This document shows, one piece after another, positions 35,545-44,202 of a stretch of DNA of 59,044 nucleotides; positions within the stretch are counted from its first letter, which is position 1, and every line of letters starts with the position of its first letter. Origin of the DNA: Flavobacterium psychrolimnae (lineage in GTDB: Bacteria; Bacteroidota; Bacteroidia; Flavobacteriales; Flavobacteriaceae); the NCBI RefSeq assembly GCF_003312425.1, contig NZ_QNUX01000017.1, forward strand, positions 1 through 59,044, read 5' to 3'. The position numbers and the translations under genes were made by a program. The notes under the pieces are model-generated. The model made no database searches and was not told the origin of the DNA. It worked only from the letters and a program-made list of their open reading frames with translations.

Positions 35545-36063
35545 CTACCACTCTGTTGTACTCATCATTTTAATACCATCTCTAAATCCTTTATTAGTTT
35601 CCGTGATCTTTGTTATTCCAATCATAATACCATTAAGCTTCATTGGATGAATATGTTTTGTACATATTAAACTAGAAATTTGAGAATCATCCTCAAATGC
35701 TATACTATTCAAACTATCTAAAACACATTTTGCAAGATTATCAACATCAACTTCCTTATACCTTTTTTCAGTGATTGATATAGAAATTATAACTTCAACT
35801 TCATGAGGTTTTTTTATTATTTTACCTTCTCTAAATTTTTCTTTAGCAGTATCTTTTATAAGATTATTAAATTTAAGAACAGAATCCGTAATCGGTTTTT
35901 TTACATAAAAATTGTCTAAAACTTTTTCTTCTTCGTTTTTTTGAATCTCATAAATTTTTATAGGCTTAAATTTATCCTGCTTTGTTGGTATTGCTTGTCC
36001 TCCAAAAAGCATGAGTATATAATCAATTTTTGGATTTTTGTAAAACATAACTCCTTCACTCAT
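35545..36063 (-). CDS. RusA-like Holliday-junction nuclease fold protein
   Basis: The 172-residue protein contains the RusA signature VDVDNLAKCVLDSLNSIAFE followed by DDSQISSLICTK near residues 112-145. Its Asp pairs match the catalytic acidic residues of RusA resolvases. The N-terminal third is longer than in phage RusA and not recognised. RusA genes are usually phage-borne; no other phage gene is visible here, so it could be a remnant or a domesticated copy. An ATG five codons downstream is an alternative start. Confidence 0.75.
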   Translation of the reverse strand: MSEGVMFYKNPKIDYILMLFGGQAIPTKQDKFKPIKIYEIQKNEEEKVLDNFYVKKPITDSVLKFNNLIKDTAKEKFREGKIIKKPHEVEVIISISITEKRYKEVDVDNLAKCVLDSLNSIAFEDDSQISSLICTKHIHPMKLNGIMIGITKITETNKGFRDGIKMMSTTEW

Positions 36064-36276
36064 AAATTTTTAATTGTTAATATTTTATAAATAAAAACTA
36101 CTAAATCCCCTATTGCCAAAATACAAAATATTCCCTACAAACCACCAAAAGCAAAAGGATATTTTTAGAAGTGGTATTAACACTAGATAGAAAATGACCT
36201 CAAAGGTTTTAAAAACCTCTGAGATCAAACATAATATTATTAATTTAATAGGATTGCTTCGTTCCTCGCAATGACT
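36064..36276. other. Intergenic stretch with a metF-proximal hairpin
   Basis: Most of this gap is AT-rich and featureless. An imperfect hairpin, gacctcaaagg with cctctgagatc (36195-36225), lies about 50 bp past the metF stop at 36277 and may end the metH-metF transcript. Confidence 0.45.
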
Positions 36277-37233
36277 TTAAAAAACCTTACTCGCTATTTG
36301 TCGAATATTTTCTGATTTCCCCATGGAATAATAATGTAACACGGGAACTCCGGCAGCTTTCAATTCTAAAGATTGTTGAATCGCCCATTCGATTCCTACT
36401 TGTCTGATGTCAGCATTGTTTTTACATTGATCAACTGCATGAATTAAATCTTCTGGCAAATCAATTCGAAAAATTTGTGGTAAAACCTGTAAGTGTCTTT
36501 GTACTGCGATTGGTTTAATTCCTGGAATAATAGGAACTGTAATTCCCATTTCTCTGGCTTTAGCAACAAATTCAAAGTATTTAGCATTATCAAAAAACAT
36601 TTGTGTCACCACATAATCAGCTCCTGCATCTACTTTTTCTTTCAATCTTTTTAAATCAGAAATTAAAGACGGTGATTCTAAATGTTTCTCCGGATATCCC
36701 GCAACTCCAATACAGAAATTAGCTTTGTTATCAACATCCATCACGTCATGCAAATATTTTCCGCAATTCAATTGGTTAATTTGCTTGACCAAATCGACTG
36801 CGAAATCATTCCCTCCTTTTTTAGGAACAAAAGACTGCTCGTCCTTCATCGCATCGCCACGCAAAGCCATCACATTATCAATTCCCAGATAATGACAATC
36901 GACTAATAAATATTCGGTTTCTTCTTTGGTAAAACCACCGCAAAGCACATGAGGAACTGTATCTACATTGTACTTATGCTTGATTGAAGCACAAATTCCA
37001 AGCGTTCCAGGACGCATTCTGGTTAGTTTTTTTTCCAATAATCCATTTCCCTTATCGACATAAATAAACTCTTCGCGAGAAGTGGTTACATCTATAAATG
37101 GCGGTTTGAACTCCATCAACGGATCAATATTATCGTATAATTCCTGAATGCTTTTCCCTTTTTGAGGCGGAATAATTTCGAAGGAGAACAACGTTTCTCC
37201 TTTTGAGTCTTCTATATGTTGTGTTACTTTCAT
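36277..37233 (-). CDS. metF: 5,10-methylenetetrahydrofolate reductase
   Basis: MetF reduces methylene-THF to methyl-THF, the methyl donor for methionine synthase. The 318-residue TIM-barrel flavoprotein begins FSFEIIPPQKGKS near residue 17 and has VTTSREEF near 50, VMALRGDAMKDE near 118, GVAGYPEKHLE near 175 and VVTQMFFD near 212. It lies directly after the second metH gene and behind the metH SAM riboswitch. Confidence 0.95.
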   Translation of the reverse strand: MKVTQHIEDSKGETLFSFEIIPPQKGKSIQELYDNIDPLMEFKPPFIDVTTSREEFIYVDKGNGLLEKKLTRMRPGTLGICASIKHKYNVDTVPHVLCGGFTKEETEYLLVDCHYLGIDNVMALRGDAMKDEQSFVPKKGGNDFAVDLVKQINQLNCGKYLHDVMDVDNKANFCIGVAGYPEKHLESPSLISDLKRLKEKVDAGADYVVTQMFFDNAKYFEFVAKAREMGITVPIIPGIKPIAVQRHLQVLPQIFRIDLPEDLIHAVDQCKNNADIRQVGIEWAIQQSLELKAAGVPVLHYYSMGKSENIRQIASKVF

Positions 37234-37313
37234 TTTAAGTCTTAAAGTTTGAATGTCAAAAGTCGAAAGTCACGTCCTTTGGACTTTATGACTTTTGACT
37301 TTACGACTATGTT

Positions 37314-39992
37314 TTAATCCGCAATATTTGGGTTCAGCCATTTCATAGCTACTTCAGTCGAAACGCTTCTACGTTTGGCGTAATCAATAACTTGGTCTTC
37401 TTTTATTTTTCCAAGTCCAAAATACTTACTTTCCGGATTCCCAAAATAGTATCCTGAAACCGAAGAAGCTGGCCACATCGCCATACTTTCGGTTAAAGTC
37501 ACTCCAATTTCTTGTTCTACATTTAGTAATTTCCAAATTGTTGGTTTTTCTAAATGGTCAGGACAAGCCGGATAACCCGGTGCAGGACGAATACCTTTAT
37601 AAACCTCTTCAATCATAGCTTCTGTTGTTAAATTTTCATCAGAAGCGTATCCCCAAATTTCTTTACGGATTTTTTCATGTAAATATTCTGCAAAAGCTTC
37701 TGCAAAACGATCTGCCAATGCTTTCACCATAATCGAATTGTAATCGTCTAAATCTCTTTCGAATTCTGCTGCCCATTCATCAACCCCAAAACCGGTCGTG
37801 ACACAAAACGCACCCATATAATCGGTTTTACCACTGTCTTTCGGAGCAATAAAATCCGACAATGCAATATTTGGAGCACCTTTCGTTTTTTGTGATTGCT
37901 GACGCAACGTCAAGAATTTCTCCAAGACTTTTCCACTTTCATCGCTTAATTCAATATCGTCATCATTCACTTGATTCGCAGGAAAGATTCCGTAAATTCC
38001 TTTGGCAGTCAATTTCTTTTCTTTCAAAATAACGTCCAACATTTCTTTGGCATCCGCAAAAACAGAAGTAGCTTGTTCGCCAACAACATTATCCGTTAAA
38101 ATAGCCGGATATTTCCCGAACAATTCCCAGGTTCTAAAAAACGGTGTCCAATCAATGTACGGAACCAAAACATCCAAATCGACTTCGATTGTTTTTGTTC
38201 CAATAAAATTAGGTTTCATTGGATTGTAGTTTTCCCAATCTAATTTAAGTTTATTAACACGAGCTTGCTCAATTGTCAAGAAATTTTTGTCGCGTGAACG
38301 ATTTAAAAAAGTTTCTCTAAAAGCATCATATTCTGCTCTGATGTCACTTGCAAAAATTTTCTTTTCACTATTCAATAAATTTCCAGCAACCGTTACGGCT
38401 CTTGAAGCATCATTTACGTGAATAACAGTTGATTTATATTGTGGCGCAATTTTCACGGCAGTGTGCGCTCGTGAAGTCGTTGCTCCGCCAATCATCACAG
38501 GGATCTTTATGTTTCTTTTGTCTAACTCTTTAGCGAGATAAACCATTTCATCAAGTGACGGTGTTATCAATCCGCTTAAACCAATAATATCAACGTTGTG
38601 TTCTATTGCGGCAGCGATGATTTTCTCAGGTGCAACCATAACCCCTAAATCAATGATTTCATAATTGTTACAAGCCAAAACAACTGAAACAATATTTTTT
38701 CCAATATCGTGTACGTCGCCTTTTACCGTCGCCATTAAGATACGACCTGCAAAACTCGAAACACCATCTTTTTCGGCTTCAATAAATGGCAATAAATAAG
38801 CTACCGCTTTCTTCATTACACGAGCTGATTTTACCACTTGTGGCAAAAACATTTTACCCGAACCAAATAAATCCCCAACAACATTCATTCCCGCCATTAG
38901 GTTGATTTCGATTACTTCGATAGGTTTTGTTGCTGCAAGTCTAGCTTCTTCAACATCGATTTCTATAAATTCATCGACTCCTTTTACTAACGAGTGCGTC
39001 AATCGTTCCTGAATAGTTCCCGAACGCCATTCCTGAACTGCTTTTTCATTACTCTTTACGTCTCCCTTTACATTTTCTGCAAAGTCCAACAAACGTTCCG
39101 TTGCATCATCGCGTCTGTTTAGAATTACATCCTCAACACGTTCTAATAAATCTTTTGGAATTTCGTCGTAGATAGAAAGCATTTCTGGATTCACGATTCC
39201 CATAGTCATACCATGCTGAATCGCATGGTACAAAAACACTGAGTGCATCGCTTCCCGAACCGTGTCATTTCCTCTAAACGAAAACGAAACATTACTCACA
39301 CCACCGCTAATGTGCGCATGAGGAAGATTTTCTCTAACCCATTTGGTTCCTCTGAAGAAATCCAATGCGTTCAATCGGTGTTCTTCCATTCCTGTTGCAA
39401 CAGGAAAAATATTCAAATCGAAAATAATATCCTGTGGAGGAAAACCAACTTTGTTTACCAAAATATCATACGAACGTTGGCAAATTTCTATTCGGCGTTC
39501 ATAATTATCCGCTTGTCCAGTTTCATCAAAAGCCATTATAATAGCTGCAGCTCCATAACGCTTAATCAATTTAGCATGATGAATAAATTGTTCTTCCCCT
39601 TCTTTCAAAGAGATCGAATTTACTACACTCTTTCCTTGAACTACTTTTAATCCCGCTTCAATGATGTCCCATTTCGAACTGTCAATCATGATTGGCACTC
39701 GGGAAATATCAGGTTCTGCAGCGATTAGATTTAGGAATTTTGTCATAGCGTATTCGCCATCCAGCATTCCTTCATCCATATTAATATCGATGATTTGCGC
39801 GCCACCTTCCACTTGCTCTTTGGCAATACTGAGTGCTTCTTCGTATTTTTCTTCCTTGATTAATCGAAGGAATTTTCTAGAACCTGTTACATTCGTACGT
39901 TCACCAATATTCACAAATACGCTTTCCGGCGTAATGATTAAAGGCTCTAATCCCGATAAAACAAGGTTTCTTCTAGTTTCTGCTTGTGCCAT
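37314..39992 (-). CDS. metH: Methionine synthase, pterin-, cobalamin- and AdoMet-binding part
   Basis: This protein has 892 residues and carries three of the four MetH modules. The methyl-THF-binding TIM barrel (about 1-290) has [16 protein letters not shown] near 25 and [12 protein letters not shown] near 67. The B12 cap and Rossmann module (about 310-560) has the cobalamin-ligand motif [11 protein letters not shown] near 435. The reactivation domain (about 570-892) has [15 protein letters not shown] near 780. The homocysteine-binding module is encoded separately upstream, the split common in Flavobacteria. The enzyme needs B12, but no B12 transport gene is in the window. Confidence 0.95.
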   Translation of the reverse strand: MAQAETRRNLVLSGLEPLIITPESVFVNIGERTNVTGSRKFLRLIKEEKYEEALSIAKEQVEGGAQIIDINMDEGMLDGEYAMTKFLNLIAAEPDISRVPIMIDSSKWDIIEAGLKVVQGKSVVNSISLKEGEEQFIHHAKLIKRYGAAAIIMAFDETGQADNYERRIEICQRSYDILVNKVGFPPQDIIFDLNIFPVATGMEEHRLNALDFFRGTKWVRENLPHAHISGGVSNVSFSFRGNDTVREAMHSVFLYHAIQHGMTMGIVNPEMLSIYDEIPKDLLERVEDVILNRRDDATERLLDFAENVKGDVKSNEKAVQEWRSGTIQERLTHSLVKGVDEFIEIDVEEARLAATKPIEVIEINLMAGMNVVGDLFGSGKMFLPQVVKSARVMKKAVAYLLPFIEAEKDGVSSFAGRILMATVKGDVHDIGKNIVSVVLACNNYEIIDLGVMVAPEKIIAAAIEHNVDIIGLSGLITPSLDEMVYLAKELDKRNIKIPVMIGGATTSRAHTAVKIAPQYKSTVIHVNDASRAVTVAGNLLNSEKKIFASDIRAEYDAFRETFLNRSRDKNFLTIEQARVNKLKLDWENYNPMKPNFIGTKTIEVDLDVLVPYIDWTPFFRTWELFGKYPAILTDNVVGEQATSVFADAKEMLDVILKEKKLTAKGIYGIFPANQVNDDDIELSDESGKVLEKFLTLRQQSQKTKGAPNIALSDFIAPKDSGKTDYMGAFCVTTGFGVDEWAAEFERDLDDYNSIMVKALADRFAEAFAEYLHEKIRKEIWGYASDENLTTEAMIEEVYKGIRPAPGYPACPDHLEKPTIWKLLNVEQEIGVTLTESMAMWPASSVSGYYFGNPESKYFGLGKIKEDQVIDYAKRRSVSTEVAMKWLNPNIAD

Positions 39993-40057
39993 TTTTATTT
40001 TGTTTGATCCTTCACGATTTCAGCAAACGTTCAGGTTTCGTATATCTTATTATTATT

Positions 40058-40155
40058 TTGGGCGTGACCCAAAAAGGGTCGGGCTATTCGTTGCAAGTCC
40101 TCGTCTCATCCGAAAAGACGAGACTGTGGGCTTTTCACTGCTATCCCTCACGCGG
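40058..40155 (-). repeat. Hairpin repeat family A, copy 2
   Basis: Read on the minus strand it starts gcgtgagggatagcagtg and aaaagccca, has a variable stem (agtctcgtctt with gacgagg), then gacgaggacttgcaacg and atagcccgac. It ends in an acccttt...gggt hairpin. It sits between the two metH genes and is the closest match to copy 1 at 757-839. Confidence 0.7.
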
Positions 40156-40165
40156 GCATTCTTAG

Positions 40166-41167
40166 TTACATCACCGCCGTCGAAACTCTCGGCTTATAGT
40201 CCTTTGCTATATCAGCAATCAACTTGATATGTTCTGGCGTTGTTCCACAACAACCGCCTATGATATTGACTAAATTATCGTCTAAATATTCTTTGATTAA
40301 AGCTTGCATTTCTTGCGGTGTTTCATCATACTCTCCAAATGCGTTTGGCAATCCTGCATTAGGATGCGCCGACACATTGAATGAAGTATTTTGCGACAAA
40401 GTTTGCAAATAAGGCTTCAACAAATCAGCTCCCAAAGCGCAATTGAAACCTACGCTCAACAACGGAATATGTGAAACCGAAACCAAAAAAGCTTCTACGG
40501 TTTGACCAGAAAGTGTTCTTCCTGATGCATCCGTAATCGTTCCGGAAACCATGATTGGAATATCGATATTGCGTTCGTCTTTGACTTCTTCAATGGCAAA
40601 AAGTGCTGCTTTGGCATTTAAAGTGTCAAAAATAGTTTCTACTAACAATAAATCACTTCCTCCGTCAATCAAAGCCTCAACTTGTTGTTTGTAAGCAATG
40701 CGCAAATCATCGAAAGTTACGGCTCTGTAACCCGGATCGTTTACATCTGGTGACATGCTGGCCGTTCTGTTTGTTGGTCCTATTGAACCCGCAACAAAAC
40801 GAGGTTTGTCTGGATTTTTGGCTGTGAATTCATCGGCTACTTCACGGGCAATTCGTGCTGATTCATAGTTGAGTTCATATACCAAATCTTCGAGATGGTA
40901 ATCGGCCATTCCGATGGTGGTTCCTGAGAACGTATTGGTTTCAACGATATCCGCTCCAGCTTCAAAATAAGCTGCGTGAACTGCTCGTATTGCTTGTGGT
41001 TGCGTGATTGATAATAAATCGTTATTCCCTTTTAAGGAATGTGGAAAATCTTTGAAACGTTCGCCTCGAAAATCTTCTTCGGAAAAATTGTATCGTTGCA
41101 ACATGGTTCCCATAGCTCCATCGAGTACGAGTATGTTTTTTTTAATGGCTTCTTGAATGCTTGACAT
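40166..41167 (-). CDS. metH: Methionine synthase, homocysteine-binding part
   Basis: The 333-residue homocysteine S-methyltransferase module corresponds to the N-terminus of full-length Met[15 protein letters not shown] lies near residue 15, [15 protein letters not shown] near 72, GFNCALGAD near 238, and the zinc ligands CC in [13 protein letters not shown] near 308. It is the first gene behind the metH SAM riboswitch and is separated from its partner by a 170-bp gap holding hairpin repeat copy 2. Confidence 0.94.
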   Translation of the reverse strand: MSSIQEAIKKNILVLDGAMGTMLQRYNFSEEDFRGERFKDFPHSLKGNNDLLSITQPQAIRAVHAAYFEAGADIVETNTFSGTTIGMADYHLEDLVYELNYESARIAREVADEFTAKNPDKPRFVAGSIGPTNRTASMSPDVNDPGYRAVTFDDLRIAYKQQVEALIDGGSDLLLVETIFDTLNAKAALFAIEEVKDERNIDIPIMVSGTITDASGRTLSGQTVEAFLVSVSHIPLLSVGFNCALGADLLKPYLQTLSQNTSFNVSAHPNAGLPNAFGEYDETPQEMQALIKEYLDDNLVNIIGGCCGTTPEHIKLIADIAKDYKPRVSTAVM

Positions 41168-41255
41168 ACCTTTTTATTTCTTGTGAATCTCGATAGGTAT
41201 CAGGATTCACACTTTTGATTAATAATTACAAAAGTTCACTATTTTAGCTCTTTAG

Positions 41256-41345
41256 CCCCGATTGCAGTGAAAATCCTTTCTCGTCCTGAACTTGTTTCAG
41301 GATCCTGAAACAAGTTCAGGACGAGAAAGATTGCAACGGAAAGCG
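41256..41345 (+). repeat. Hairpin repeat family A, diverged copy 4, with a 54-bp perfect palindrome
   Basis: The copy begins agccccgattgcagtg and aaaatcc, and ends gattgcaacggaaagcggg. Between them lies a perfect palindrome of 27-nt arms (41276-41329, centre ggatcc), far stronger than in the other copies. It lies in the leader between the SAM riboswitch and metH. Confidence 0.65.
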
Positions 41346-41461
41346 GGAACGGTATTGGCAAAAAAACGCCAATTGTTCGCTCCTGATACTGAAATTAATT
41401 CAGCAGGCTAAAAATATATGTTGTCAAGAAAAGGTTTGAGAAATACTAAGTGAGTATTCGT

Positions 41462-41580
41462 GTGTTATCTATCTTAGATACTGAAACTGTTCAGTACAAA
41501 GTAGAATGTAGCACCTTCTTTAAAGATAAAGGGTTGCTAAGGTTTCATTGGGTCTTTCCCTCCGCCTTTCGTGATAACTT
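41462..41580 (-). ncRNA. SAM-I (S-box) riboswitch upstream of metH
   Basis: On the minus strand the core is GTTATC, AAAGGCGGAGGGAAAGACCC, AATGAAACCTTAGCAACCC, a P3 hairpin, AAGGTGCTACATTCTAC, a P4 hairpin and AGATAACA, closing P1 (GTTATC with GATAAC). All S-box hallmarks are present: kink-turn GAGGGA...GACCC, GCAACC, AAGGTGCTA, and a 3' GATAAC strand. It senses SAM and lowers methionine-synthase expression. No terminator follows directly, so the mode of control is open. Confidence 0.93.
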
Positions 41581-41614
41581 TCAATAAATATAGGAACAGT
41601 GCAAAGTAAAGACA

Positions 41615-41644
41615 AAGCGCTAATACTTGCAAGTATTAGCGCTT
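41615..41644 (-). terminator. Terminator-like perfect palindrome after the oxidoreductase gene
   Basis: aagcgctaatactt and its exact complement form a 15-bp stem. On the minus strand it lies 28 bp past the stop at 41673. T residues follow on both strands but are sparse on the minus strand. Confidence 0.6.
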
Positions 41645-41672
41645 AATTTTTTAACTAGTTTGGGCTAAGTTG

Positions 41673-42725
41673 TTAAACTATTGCTTTAACCACGGCTTTT
41701 GGAGCTTCTTTACGCGTTCCGTCAAATCCGTCAACACCGGAAACTGTAGTGTATTTCAATACATATCTCTTACCCGGATTGATGATTTGGTAAGCTGCCT
41801 GACACATTAATGTTGCTTCGTGGAAACCACAAAGAATCAATTTTAATTTTCCAGGATAGGTATTAACGTCACCAATAGCAAAAATTCCAGGAATGTTCGT
41901 TTGGTAATCCAAAGCATTATTTACTTTGATAGCATTTTTTTCAATGTCTAATCCCCAGTCTCCGATAGGACCTAACTTTGGAGTTAATCCAAAAAGTGGA
42001 ATAAAATAATCCGTTTCAATGGTGCGGTGTGCGCCATTTTCCTCGACTACAACTCCTTCTAAATGTTCAGCACCTTTCAAGCCAACAACTTCTCCAGGGG
42101 TAATCATTTTTATTTTACCGGAATTTTTCAATTCCTGTACTTTTTCTACAGAATCTAAAGCACCCCTGAATTCGTTTCTACGGTGAATCAAAGTCACTTC
42201 AGAAGCTACATTCGACAAGAAAATACTCCAGTCTAAAGCTGAATCTCCTCCTCCAGCGATTACTACTTTTTTGTCTCTGAATTTCTCTGGATTTTTGATA
42301 AAGTATTTAATTCCTTTATCTTCATAAAATTCGATATCTTCAATCAATGGTTTTCTTGGTTCAAAACTTCCCAATCCACCAGCAATTGCTACTACAGGAG
42401 CATGGAATTTTTTTCCTTTATTTGAAGTTACAATAAAAGTTCCGTCTTCTTGTTTTTCGATTGTTTCAGCACGTTCACCAAGGGTAAATCCCGGTTCGAA
42501 CTGCTTGATTTGTTCCATTAGATTATCTACTAAATCTCCCGCTAATACTTCAGGAAATCCTGGAATATCATAAATAGGTTTTTTAGGATATAATTCAGAT
42601 AATTGTCCGCCCGCTTGTGGCAAAGCATCCAGAATATGACATTTTAATTTTAACAATCCTGCTTCAAAAACTGCAAATAAACCCGTAGGCCCGGCTCCTA
42701 TTATAAGTATGTCTGTTTTAATCAT
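41673..42725 (-). CDS. Ferredoxin/flavodoxin-NADP+ reductase, thioredoxin-reductase-like
   Basis: I chose the ATG at 42725 (350 residues), directly before the FAD motif; a frame to 42773 adds an odd leader. The protein has FAD-binding LIIGAGPTGLFAVFEAG near residue 6, NADPH-binding VVIAGGGDSALDWS near 155, and a late GIFAIGDVNTYPGKLKL near 280. It lacks the redox-active CxxC of thioredoxin reductases, as in YumC-type ferredoxin-NADP reductases. As the last gene of the sulfate-assimilation cluster, it could reduce the donor used by the sulfite reductase (inference). Confidence 0.85.
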   Translation of the reverse strand: MIKTDILIIGAGPTGLFAVFEAGLLKLKCHILDALPQAGGQLSELYPKKPIYDIPGFPEVLAGDLVDNLMEQIKQFEPGFTLGERAETIEKQEDGTFIVTSNKGKKFHAPVVAIAGGLGSFEPRKPLIEDIEFYEDKGIKYFIKNPEKFRDKKVVIAGGGDSALDWSIFLSNVASEVTLIHRRNEFRGALDSVEKVQELKNSGKIKMITPGEVVGLKGAEHLEGVVVEENGAHRTIETDYFIPLFGLTPKLGPIGDWGLDIEKNAIKVNNALDYQTNIPGIFAIGDVNTYPGKLKLILCGFHEATLMCQAAYQIINPGKRYVLKYTTVSGVDGFDGTRKEAPKAVVKAIV

Positions 42726-42835
42726 TTTTTTATTCTTTATGTAATGTAATTGTGCTAAACTATTTAATTGCAAATGAACGATTGATTTATATTACTTTAA
42801 ATGATAAATATCAGTCGGATTCTTTGTTCTTTATG

Positions 42836-43426
42836 CTATTCTCTTGGTTCTTTATTCTTCAACGACTCGGTGATTTCATTCATCTTCTGCACTTTTTCTT
42901 CGAAATTCCCTTTTAGCGTTTTGCGATATTCATTTAAATTTTCGACCATTTTATTAATATCGTCCGGAATGATTTCTTCAAAAAACTCCCGTAATCTTTT
43001 GGCAGTTGTTGGTGATTTTCCATTGGTTGAAATGGCGATTTTTACATTTCCTTTGGTCACAATTCCGCCCAAATAATAATCACATAATGGCGGTGTATCC
43101 GCAATATTGCAAATCAAATATCTTTTTCTGGATAAATCATAAATCCTTTTATTCACTTTCAAATCATCCGTACAAGCAATAACCATGTGGCGTTTGCGAA
43201 GCATCCATCGATTGAATTTTCTATACGTCAATTGTACCGAAGGATGTTTTGCAGCGAGGCTTTCCAGCTCTGGTAAAAACTTTGGCGCCACCACCTCAAC
43301 ATTGGCGTTTGGACTTGATTTCAACATAAAAGATAACTTTTCTAAACCCACATTTCCGCCACCCACAATAAGTACGTTGAGGTTGTGTAATTTTAAAAAT
43401 ATTGGATATAATTCGTTCCGTTCCAA
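42836..43426 (-). CDS. Precorrin-2 dehydrogenase / sirohydrochlorin ferrochelatase domain protein
   Basis: The 196-residue protein corresponds to the CysG N-terminus or Met8p. The NAD fold VLIVGGGNVGLEKLSFML lies near residue 16. The conserved Asp lies in CNIADTPPLCDYYLGGIV near residues 100-117, followed by KIAISTNGKSPTTAKRLREFFEE near 126. It oxidises precorrin-2 and probably inserts iron, giving siroheme for the sulfite reductase two genes upstream. It lies 2 bp after cobA. Confidence 0.9.
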   Translation of the reverse strand: MERNELYPIFLKLHNLNVLIVGGGNVGLEKLSFMLKSSPNANVEVVAPKFLPELESLAAKHPSVQLTYRKFNRWMLRKRHMVIACTDDLKVNKRIYDLSRKRYLICNIADTPPLCDYYLGGIVTKGNVKIAISTNGKSPTTAKRLREFFEEIIPDDINKMVENLNEYRKTLKGNFEEKVQKMNEITESLKNKEPRE

Positions 43427-43428
43427 TG

Positions 43429-44202
43429 CTACTTTATTTCTTTTGATATGAATTCTTCGTAAAATCCTTTCAATTTATTACTTTCTTTTACTACTTCTCC
43501 AATGACAATTATGGCAGGCGAACTTAATTTATTCTCAGTGACAACTTGTTGAATTGTATTGATTGTTCCAACACCAATTTTCTCTTGATCAGTAGTTCCA
43601 TTTTGAATAATTGCAACTGGAGTTTCGCCTTTAGATTCTTTTTGGAACAAATCGATAATCTGAGACAGTTTGCTCATTCCCATTAAAATCACAACTGTTG
43701 CCGATGATTGTGCAGCTAAAGCAACATCATTTGATAATTTTCTATCAGACGTTGTACCTGTAATTACCCAAAAACTTTCCGAAACACCTCTTTTGGTCAA
43801 CGAAATCCCTTGATAAGCAGGAACAGCAATCGACGATGAGATTCCAGGCACTACAAATGTAGGTATCCCAAAACTTTCTACAAAGTCTATTTCCTCACCC
43901 CCACGACCAAAAATAAATGGATCACCACCCTTTAACCGAACCACATGTCCGTAGGTAAGCGCGTTATCTACAATCAATTGGTTGATTTGGTCTTGCGTAT
44001 ATTCATGACAGCCTTTTCTTTTTCCAACGAATATTTTAATTGCTTTTTTAGGAGCATAACTTAAAATTTCTTCGTTTGCCAAAGCGTCATACAAAACGAC
44101 ATTGGCCTCAGCCAGTGCCTTTGCCCCTTTGATTGTCAGTAAATCCGGATCACCTGGACCCGCACCCACTAGCGTTACTATTGGTTGTATCTTTTTAAGC
44201 AT
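43429..44202 (-). CDS. cobA: Uroporphyrinogen-III C-methyltransferase
   Basis: SUMT uses two SAM molecules to make precorrin-2 for siroheme. The 257-residue protein begins VTLVGAGPGDPDLLTIKGAK near residue 9. The other family blocks are VRLKGGDPFIFGRGGEE near 88, VVPGISSSIAVPAYQGI near 117 and VILMGMSKLSQI near 170. Its start overlaps the sulfite-reductase stop by 8 bp, so the products are coupled. Alternative names are sumT or the CysG C-terminal domain. Confidence 0.94.
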   Translation of the reverse strand: MLKKIQPIVTLVGAGPGDPDLLTIKGAKALAEANVVLYDALANEEILSYAPKKAIKIFVGKRKGCHEYTQDQINQLIVDNALTYGHVVRLKGGDPFIFGRGGEEIDFVESFGIPTFVVPGISSSIAVPAYQGISLTKRGVSESFWVITGTTSDRKLSNDVALAAQSSATVVILMGMSKLSQIIDLFQKESKGETPVAIIQNGTTDQEKIGVGTINTIQQVVTENKLSSPAIIVIGEVVKESNKLKGFYEEFISKEIK

